From the NCBI GenBank assembly GCA_018292915.2, contig JACVVK020000399.1, positions 236,501 to 300,500 on the forward strand: a stretch of DNA of 64,000 bases. Reading direction: 5' to 3'. Under the pieces are notes generated by a model that worked only from the letters and a program-made list of their open reading frames with translations, did no database searches and was not told the DNA's origin. The stretch comes from Batillaria attramentaria (Eukaryota; Mollusca; Gastropoda; Batillariidae). The first letter of the stretch is position 1, and every line of letters starts with the position of its first letter. A program made the translations under genes and the position numbers. Positions 49,841 through 59,377 of this stretch are shown in pieces.

Positions 49841-52800
49841 TTCAAATTCTTCCATTTTATTGAATGTAAATTTGAATCTTTTCTTGTGACCTGCTTGTGT
49901 CATTTAGATGTTTAACCCTCGGACACCTTGAATGTTCTAGAGAGCATCAGAACAGTTGACAACCAGGTGACACCGTACACCAATCGGTGGCGAGGGGTGC
50001 TCATAGTCTACGACTCGGAGCGAAGTCCACGTGACTACAGCCCACAGCCAGTGACCGAAGGATGCTGTCCGAATCTCGTGTTTGAATCTCGCTTTGAGAG
50101 CGGCAATCTACGGCAAGCAAGGAGAATGTAAGTTGATTTGTTGCATACTAATCTCCTGTCGCCTGACAAAAGGACCTAAACACTTGTCATATCCATGGTT
50201 TAAGCCCTTTTTTCCCAAATAATGGTGGTAATATTTCTCAGACTGCTTGGAGTAAATTTTGCGTCTGCATGCAGAGTATTCAGTATTTTAGTCTTTGGTC
50301 AGCACTTGGTGACAGCAGACTGAATTGATAGGATCACTAAGCAGCAAGGAGAAGGTGAAGTACACAGTTCAAAATATGGTTTGTTGGTTGCTTTAGGGTT
50401 TAACATCCTTTTCCACCACCAGATAGCAACCTACTCTGTTACATTTCAAATGAAAGCGTAAAACTTACCTGTTTCAACTTGCCTTCTAATGTTTCCTGTA
50501 ACCATGGTGCCTACTGGTTCAGGGTGTGTTCTATGTGTGTGAGTGATCTGTGAATGCACAATGAGGTGATGTATTTTCAAAAATTGCGCTGTATAAATGT
50601 GATGTAGTATTATTATAAAGGCGATACCAAAGATGGTAGGTTCCAATAAACAGACTGCACAAAAACTTAATAACCTTATAATCACCTATATGCTGGACAC
50701 TAGACTGTTAAGTAAATGTGATTTTCTCTTACATGAACTTTGTTTGTAACATTTCAGAGGTATGTTTGAATATGAGCTAGTGCTGAAAACTGATCTCTAC
50801 ACAACTCGACACACACAGTGGTATTTCTTCCGAGTCCACAACGCCCAGCCGAACGTCACGTACAAGTTCCGCATCGTCAACCTACTCAAGTCTGATAGTC
50901 TGTATAATTATGGTAAATGTATAGTTTACAGTTCCTCGGCTTCTTCTTTTACTGTGTTGTATAATTAACTGACGTTGATGTTATTAGTTTCTCTCGTAAT
51001 GGGGAGCCGGGGTGGCCGAATGGTAGGCCGTTGGACTTTCAATGCTCGGGTCGTGAGTTCGAATCCCGCCGGCTGGGGCCAAATATTTGTGCTGGCCTTT
51101 TTTTCTCGTTGCCCCGTCTTTGATATCACCCTTATGTGGTGGAAAAGGACATTAAACTCCCAAACACCCACCCACCTACCCTTCTCTCGTAATGACACAT
51201 TTAACATCGTGAAAAGTTGTTCTTACCCAATATACCGCGCAATGCCATCTAACATTACTTAATCTACTGAATGAATGTCTTACGCTGACAACGTGTGTAC
51301 ATATGAAGTGGATTTTTGCGAACAGGTATGCGTCCTTTGGTATACTCGGAGCAGGATGCGACAGAGAAGCAAATCGGTTGGGTGCGCACCGGTCACCACA
51401 TCACCTACACTCGTAACGTCACCAACACCGGCTCACCGCTACTCCAGCGCTGTGTACCATACTACATGCTGGAATGGCAAATGGTGAGTTTTGTCATGTT
51501 TCCGTTTCCTCCGTTTTCTTTGGACTTTGCAGTGTTGTGAACCACGAGTGTTATTTAGTTTTCAATGTCCTCTGTACGTTCCCACACACAACACGCCTCC
51601 ACCCCCTCCACACCCCACCCACCAGCTTAACATCTGTCTCTTGGTCTGGTATGGTATGGTATGGTATGGTATGGTATGGTATGGCAAGGTAGGTTTTTCC
51701 TCACATGCGACTCTTTTGAAACACAAGCGGCTACAGGGCTGAAGGTTGAAGCATGAAAACCCACTGATGCTAAACGCTACTTTGTTCGCAAACCTTCACC
51801 CTGCTATTCACATAGTGCGTGTGATATCTGCCTGTTTTTTTATACTTATCAGCAGATTATGACAATGGTGACTCTGCTCAAACTTGAACATAATTATCTG
51901 TTGGTTGAGTCCAGTGTAAAAAAAAAGTGACAAGCGCCATACTGAGGAAGAATGATACAGCTACTGGGTATCCAGTATACAATATAGTGCTGGCCAGCTG
52001 AGTTAAAAAGATGTTCTTCACTCAGTCTCTTCTGGTGCTTACAGGAGTTCCCGAATTCTGATGATACTTATTACCTGGCCCACTGCTACCCATACACATT
52101 CACGGACCTGAAGGACGACCTTGATGTGCTGATGGCCAGCCCGGAGCGCAAGGCATGCGTGAGGCGAGAGGTGTTGTGTGAATCGCGAGCCGGAAACAGC
52201 TGTTTTCTCATCACCGTCACAAACTTCGGTCAGTGCATGCTCCAGCTGTGTTTTAAAATTCATGTGAAAATAAATCAAAGTTGAATCTTGCTGTTATGAT
52301 TTGAAATATGAGTTTCTGTGAACCTGAAGTACATGTGCAGTTTTGCCGAAGATAACTTTTATTTCAAAAGCATGGTCAATGAGGTATGCTCAACAGTAAT
52401 TTTTCTTGCTGTTTATTTGCAGGAATGGTGTTTGTAATCATGTGGTACTTCTTTTTTGTAGATAATTTTGGTACATTTGCCAGTACAGCATATTTCTAAC
52501 AAGAGCTGAATCCACAGATTTTCATTTGTAACCTAGGGATTATTTTAGCTAGATTAAGGTTAATTGCTGGTAGAGGTGCATTGTACAGCACAGAGAGTTT
52601 GTGATCACACACTGCATCTGCTTTTTTTTTTTTTTATAGAAAACACCGGTCCAAAGAAGGCAGTGGTGGTATCAGCGCGAGTCCATCCAGGCGAGAGTCA
52701 AGCCAGCTGGATGATGAAGGGACTGCTGGAGTTTGTAACAGGGCCGGACCCTGTTGCTCAGGTCAGCCATTTCAATGGTTTATGTTTGTCCCAATAAATC

Positions 52801-55800
52801 ATTTCTGCACTTTCAAGGGGAGCCGGGATGGTCGAATGGTAGAGCGTTGGACTTCTAATGCTCGGGTCGTGAGTTCGATCCCGGCTGGGGCCAAATATTT
52901 GTGCTGGCTTTTTCATCGTTGCCCCGTCTTTGATATCACCCGTATGTGGTGGAAAAGGACGTTAAACCCCTAAACACCCACCCACCCTGCACTTTCAAAA
53001 TATGCCATAAATACTGTACTAGCACTGCTGGTACAATGTGTTGATAATGCTGTGCACACAAAACAACCGTGAGTACACAAGTTGCATTGACAACGCCTTT
53101 TCCCACCTAACCCAGGAGCTGCGAGACAGGTTTATATTCAAGATGGTGCCGATGCTGAACCCTGATGGTGTGATCGTGGGGAACTACCGTTGTAGTCTGG
53201 CTGCCCGTGACCTCAACCGCAACTACCGCCACCCACGCCGTGAAAATTTCCCCACCATCTACAATGTCAAAGCCATGGTGGAGGAACTTGCTCAGAAGCA
53301 CGAGGTATGGTTGCCGTCACATACCCTACGTTCCGATTTAATTTGTGTATGGTGCAAAGTACATGGAATTTTAGTTTTTGGCAGTCAAAACATTTATACA
53401 TGGCATGGGGGCACTGAAAAGTTCCTGGTTTCTGGTTATACAATACCGTCCAGTCCCAGTGTCCACTTGTAAAGCGCAAAGATTCCCAGTGTCTACTGTG
53501 TGTCTGTACTCGTTGCACTCAGAAAGAAAGCAGAGAGGGAGAAACAGTAGACATAGAGGAGAAAGGTGTGGTTACAACCACTCTTTGCAGTAACAGTTGA
53601 ACGTGTTCCGCATATGACACCAAAAACTTCTTTTGATATTTTTCACATTCACGTAAATGTGCCAACCGCCTCTCGAAACGGAAGCTCCGAATTGGACAAC
53701 TTTCACTTTTGGATAGTTCTTTCAACTGTGTACTTAAGCACTTACTTATTGCTTTATTGTGATCTGATGAAAGAATTTAGTGATTTCTGTCTGCAGATCA
53801 TGTTGTATTGTGACCTTCATGGCCACAGTCGGAAACACAATGTGTTCATGTACGGCAATAACACGTCGTCCGAGGAAGACACATCAGGCGTCGGGGCAGC
53901 ACGAGCCTTCATCAGTGAACGGCTTTTCCCGTGGCTCATGTCTTCCAAGGTGAGAATGCCACATTCCGGGATACTCAGGTGTTTGCCAACATCCCAATTC
54001 TGCAGATCGTGGTTGCAGGCCTGTTTCTGTTTATTGTTGTTGTTGATGATGATGATGTTTTTACTTGCCATTTCGGGATATTTGGGGTGCTTCCCCAGGG
54101 AAATCATGTCGCCGCAGTGCAGTGCCACCCATCTACCTATTTTGAAGTTTGCTGGGGCAGGAAGGCTGATAGAGGATTATCATTATTATGTTATTGTCCC
54201 ATTACTGTAATGAGGGAAACGCGGGCTGCTTCCCATGGGGGAGGAGGGGAGCATAGCATGTGATTGTTTTCCATCCCACAGCCCCTCCCATATGGAATGG
54301 GATCTTTAACGCGCACATTTGATGTTGTGCATGCGTGTGAACACGAGGGTGAGGCATGCGCCGTAACAAACCCACACATGATTTTGACTCCATTTGGAAA
54401 TGAAACACCCAACCAAAGTCCTTTGCATCGGTCATTTGAACTAGGCAGCTCAGGATCCGGTCAGATACCTGAACACGCCCCCATTAGACCAAAATCCCCT
54501 TCCTATTGAGCCATTCCCTGATTTGCACGGAAAAGCACGGAAGAAATCTGTCTTGGTCTGATATCTACGTGTCTCTTTTTTCTTCTTTTTTTCTAACAGT
54601 GTCCAGACAAGTTTTCCTTTCGTTCCTGCAAGTTCGCGATCCGAAGGTGTAAAGAGTCAACAGGTCGCGTGGTGATGTGGCGACAGATGAATATCTACAA
54701 CAGTTTTACACTGGAGGCAACCTTCAGTGGCACAATACTCAACAAGTTAGTTGACTGATTTTGTTGTTTATTTCAGTTCATCTGTCACTTTTTTTTTGTT
54801 ATGTTTACTTTTTTCTTGTACCACATACTACAAAGTTAATTCGGGTGACTAAGTGTTAGAAGGATGTTATTATTCCTAATCAACTTTCAAAAGTGAAAGT
54901 GCTTCAGATTTGCCGTTCTTACCCCTCCCTGTGGCACTTTGAGTAACCCCATCCCCCATCCCTCCCCCCCTCCCCCCCCCCCCCCCCCCCACACACACCC
55001 ATACCTACAATGTAAAGGGACCAATGCTACAGTGTACTATTTTTATGCTCACGGATCGTTCTGAGCTGTTTTTGTCTGTCATCACACCACTCAGACAATT
55101 GGACAGTGACGGCATCTATAATACTGGCACTGAGCCAACAGAAGCGTTCTTGATGACACGGCAACCACACTGAGCGCTCCAGCAGCGTAACAATAGTTTT
55201 GGAATTAGAACGTTCGACTGCTCACGCAAAGTGTGAACAACAATGCATTGCATTAAAAGCTGTATGTATCATCAAGATAAATTTTGAGCGTACATGGGCA
55301 CTCATGATCGAAAGTTGACTTTGCCAAGATGGAATTAGTCCGTATGTATTTCACTGTTATATATGTCATTGTGTGTGTGTGATATTTTTTTGAAGGGAAA
55401 ACTGCCGGCATTTCAACATTCTTGATCTGATGGATGTGGGGCGAAGTCTGGCCAAGGTAGTGCTCGATTACCAACATGTCCAAGAGAACAAAATGTAAGT
55501 GGATATGTTTGTGACTTTTTCTTAAATACGTGAAAAAGCTTTCTCATTTCATGGTTAACTTGACCGGCGATGGCATGATCACTAAGAAATTCTTACCATT
55601 GTTATAATTATTGTCACTGCAGAAGCGTACATTGCAATATGTATTGGTACAGACTCATTAACATGGAAGTCCAACTATCTAAGTGACTTCTCTTTTGTGA
55701 CACATGTATGTTTTCTAATTTGTTTATTTTTCTGGTTCCCGGCAGAGGCCATATAATTATTTGTGCAGGTCTTTTTCTCGTAGCCCCGTCTTTGGTATCA

Positions 55801-56196
55801 CCCATACGTGGTGGAAAAGGACGTAAAACTCCTAAACACTCACCTAACCCTTATTTTTCTGGTGTAGGCAGCAGACGGAGGCGGTGCTACAGCTGACCAA
55901 AGCCATCACACAGCAGATCCTTGAGACGCGAGGTCTCATCGGGCCAGGTTCTGCCCTCCCTGACTTCCTCACTGTCGACAAGAGTGAGTTTTTAGTTAAA
56001 TTTTAGCTCATGGTGATTTTCCTAACGCATATCCTAACACACTGACACCAGTAGGCGTACATAGTAACCACCTGGTGTCTTTTAAAGGTTTTTGCTGGCT
56101 CACCGCTGAAAACTGTCCAGTCTATGCTTTTGTTTTTAGTTCTTATCACTGGTTCTTTTTCTCATTTGTGTTTTGTTTCATCTAGGTGTGTGTGTG

Positions 56197-56248
<52 letters not shown>

Positions 56249-58590
56249 TGTGTGTGTGTGTGTGCGTGCGTGCGTGTGTGTGTGTGTGTTTGGTCTTTGT
56301 TTTGACTCATTCGTCCTTTAATTGTCTCTCTGTTGTTAATCTGTGCTCTTTTACTTTCTTAGTTGTTCTCGCCTAGTGTATGTTGAGAGAATGTGTTGTT
56401 TTATGTTTCTTACTTCATTTTTAGATTGTAAGGCGCTTAGAGCTCGTTCCCAGCGGATAGGCGCCCTATTATTATTATTATTATTATCATTATTACCTTT
56501 TGCAGCAAAAGTTGCAATACGACAATTCATTCATTGCGTTTTCCAGATGTGATAGAGACTGAGGCAGAAGCCGTCCAGGAGAACGCAGAGAAATGGACGG
56601 GAGCCATGCTGACTCTCCTCCAACAACCCCCGCAGCCTGACCTGTCCGCTGCCAACCCAGATGACAAAGGTCAAGGTCGCCAGGAGCGTGCCAAACGTGC
56701 GGGCACAGCGTCCTCTGGTCTGAGCAAAGAGGAGGCGAGCAAGCTTCTGGACCGCGCGTCACTGTGCACGATGGATGGCTGTCTGAACATTCTGGCCGCG
56801 CTCAACGTTAGGGATGCACTGCAGGAATCTGAGTGCGTAATACATAGATTTCAGCTTTTGGGGCAGCCAGGGGTGTAATGGTAACAACTCGCGCCACCTG
56901 TACAAGAGGTCAGGGGTTCTAGGCCTGCTGGTTGTTGAGAGTTCTCTCTGGATACTCCTGCTTCCTCCTGTCTGCTTGGAAGTGTTCAGATCACAAACAG
57001 ATTTTTGAAAAATAATTGCACTTCGAAATCCTGAAACTTGGATACACTGTTACAGACAAATATAGCTTGTTTATCACTAAAGTTTGTGGGACTGGGATGG
57101 GGACATAGAAGGAATATTGCTGCACTTCATCAGACAAACTGCTTAACCACTGTTGCAATGGAAGAATAATATGATTATCAAAGAATAATGACATATTTGT
57201 CTCTCTCTCTATAGTTCAAGCGACAGCGACAGTGAATCGGAACCTGAGATGAAACCGCCAGAGCCAAAGACGAGAAAAAAGAAGCGGAAGTCACGGAAAC
57301 AGCGGGATAAAGAACACCATGACAAGAAACAGGCGAGTTCGGACAAAGGCCAGGAGAAAGAGGCCCGAGGAAAGACTTACTCAGTGAGTGATTTAGATTC
57401 GACTTCCTCTGGTATGGCTGGCTTTGGTGTGTGGACTGGACTTATTTCCATCTGTTCACTTGTACTTTAGATATTGTATTGTGTAATGAATGAACAAAAT
57501 TATTACTTAGAACTTACATTTTGTATTGATCTGCATTCCCAATATTGTGCAAGGAGAGACGGAATGATGTTTGCGAAGCATATTGCTTCTCTGTGTAAGA
57601 CAATCATGAATGATGTTTGCGAAGCATATTGCTTCTCTGTGTAAGACAATCATGAATGATGTTTGCGAAGCATATTGCTTCTCTGTGTAATCATCAGCTG
57701 GTCTCCAATGCATTCATATGCATCCAAGCCCTTACATCTTGAAAATTACAGCCATGCACATATATCAATATGTATCAATTCACCTATGCATTTTGAAACA
57801 CTAAAATGGAGGAGGAAGGGGGGGGGGGCTGTTTGGATGAATAAGCGCCTATGTACAAATAAGTTATTTTCACCTAAAGAGTCATTCTTTAAGAACAAGT
57901 GGGACTTCAGTTCATGGTAAACCCACCACCACCCTCTGAAAAAAATAGCCTCATGCTTACCACATATTCTGATTGTTCTACCGTATAGCCCAAAAGCCCT
58001 TGGTTATCGACCAGGGTAAGTTTATACTTCCTGTCAGCAAAATGCATCATGTTAATTTTCAGATACTGTATTTCAGCAGCACGTGCTTTAATTTATTCCT
58101 TCAGCAGATTTTTGTGACTGTATTTTTGTTGTTGTTAGTTCTTTTCCTGTTTTAGCTGGCTTCATGCAGTTTCATAAATTAGTCTCTTAGATACGCTTTC
58201 TATGAACAAAAACACTTAATCTTTCTAATGTGCTTCCATTTTTTGTGTTTATATTTCATCCCTTTTTTATAATTCTGTATGCACATTTTACCCACCAACC
58301 AGAAAAGGACTGCATTTGCCAGCTTTATTTTCATCTTTCTTAATGATGGGATTCTAATTATTGATCATGATGTTGAGAGTATCTGGTGCAGCCAAATAGG
58401 GCAGAGCTGATGCAAGCATGTGTTTTGCCAATAAATGTTTTGCTAAAGTTCTATATGTGATTTACCATATCTTTAGTGACCTCTTAGAGTATCTTGCTTC
58501 ACCCATACCCACAACTCCACTTTTCGTTCCTCACATTTCCATTTTCATAGTAAAACGCACACAAACATTAACAGGAGTGTGATAATAATA

Positions 58591-58626
<36 letters not shown>

Positions 58627-58689
58627 ATTGTACTTATATAGCGCAAAATTCTCACAATGACTCAATGCGCGTACTCCCGCACTCATACC

Positions 58690-58724
<35 letters not shown>

Positions 58725-59301
58725 CCGCTGAAACAGGATGAGGTAGGTGGGCTTAGTCGAAAGCCAGCCGGAACAGATGCGTTTTCAAGTCAGACTTGAA
58801 ACGATCTATGTCCGACTGGTCTCTCAGGCCGGCAGGTAATGCGTTCCAGAGCGACGGGGCAGCAAAGCTAAACGCGCGCTCGCCAACCGTTTTGAGGTTT
58901 CGACGGGGAACGTTCAGTAGTTTTTCAGATGAAGAACGAAGAGTGCGTGCTGTTTGGTGGACTGTAAGGGAATTTGAGAGGTAGGCAGGAAGAGTTCCTT
59001 CGGGATGTAGATAACAAAGAGTACTGCCTATCTCGGGTTTGAAAAGCTTCTTTTTTTCTAAACACTTGGACTACATAATATTTGTGTATTCTTACGTTGG
59101 GAAACGTGGTCTAGATGTAAAAGATGATGTAATATTGTGTTGTGTTAGCATGTATTGATGGTAGTGTAGAATTTGAGGTTAGTCATACACATTGCAGAAA
59201 AGTGTCAACTTCCAGTACATTTTTCTTGCTTTTGTCTTTCCCTTTTGTCTGGATTTTCTTTAATTAGTTGTTTCTTGATTTGATACATTGATTTGATGAA
59301 T

Positions 59302-59377
<76 letters not shown>

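Noticed and set aside
51002..51080. Intact-looking tRNA gene (acceptor stem AGCCGG/CCGGCT, B box)
   Set aside because: Identical head occurs in several SINE copies with tails and target duplications; not a functional tRNA gene.
53566..54210. 214-codon plus frame
   Set aside because: Only 53797-53949 is real coding sequence (exon 11); the frame continues by chance into both introns.
58796..58984. 62-codon frame with [17 protein letters not shown]
   Set aside because: Belongs to a dispersed TTATATAGCGC-type repeat whose body often gives spurious ORFs.
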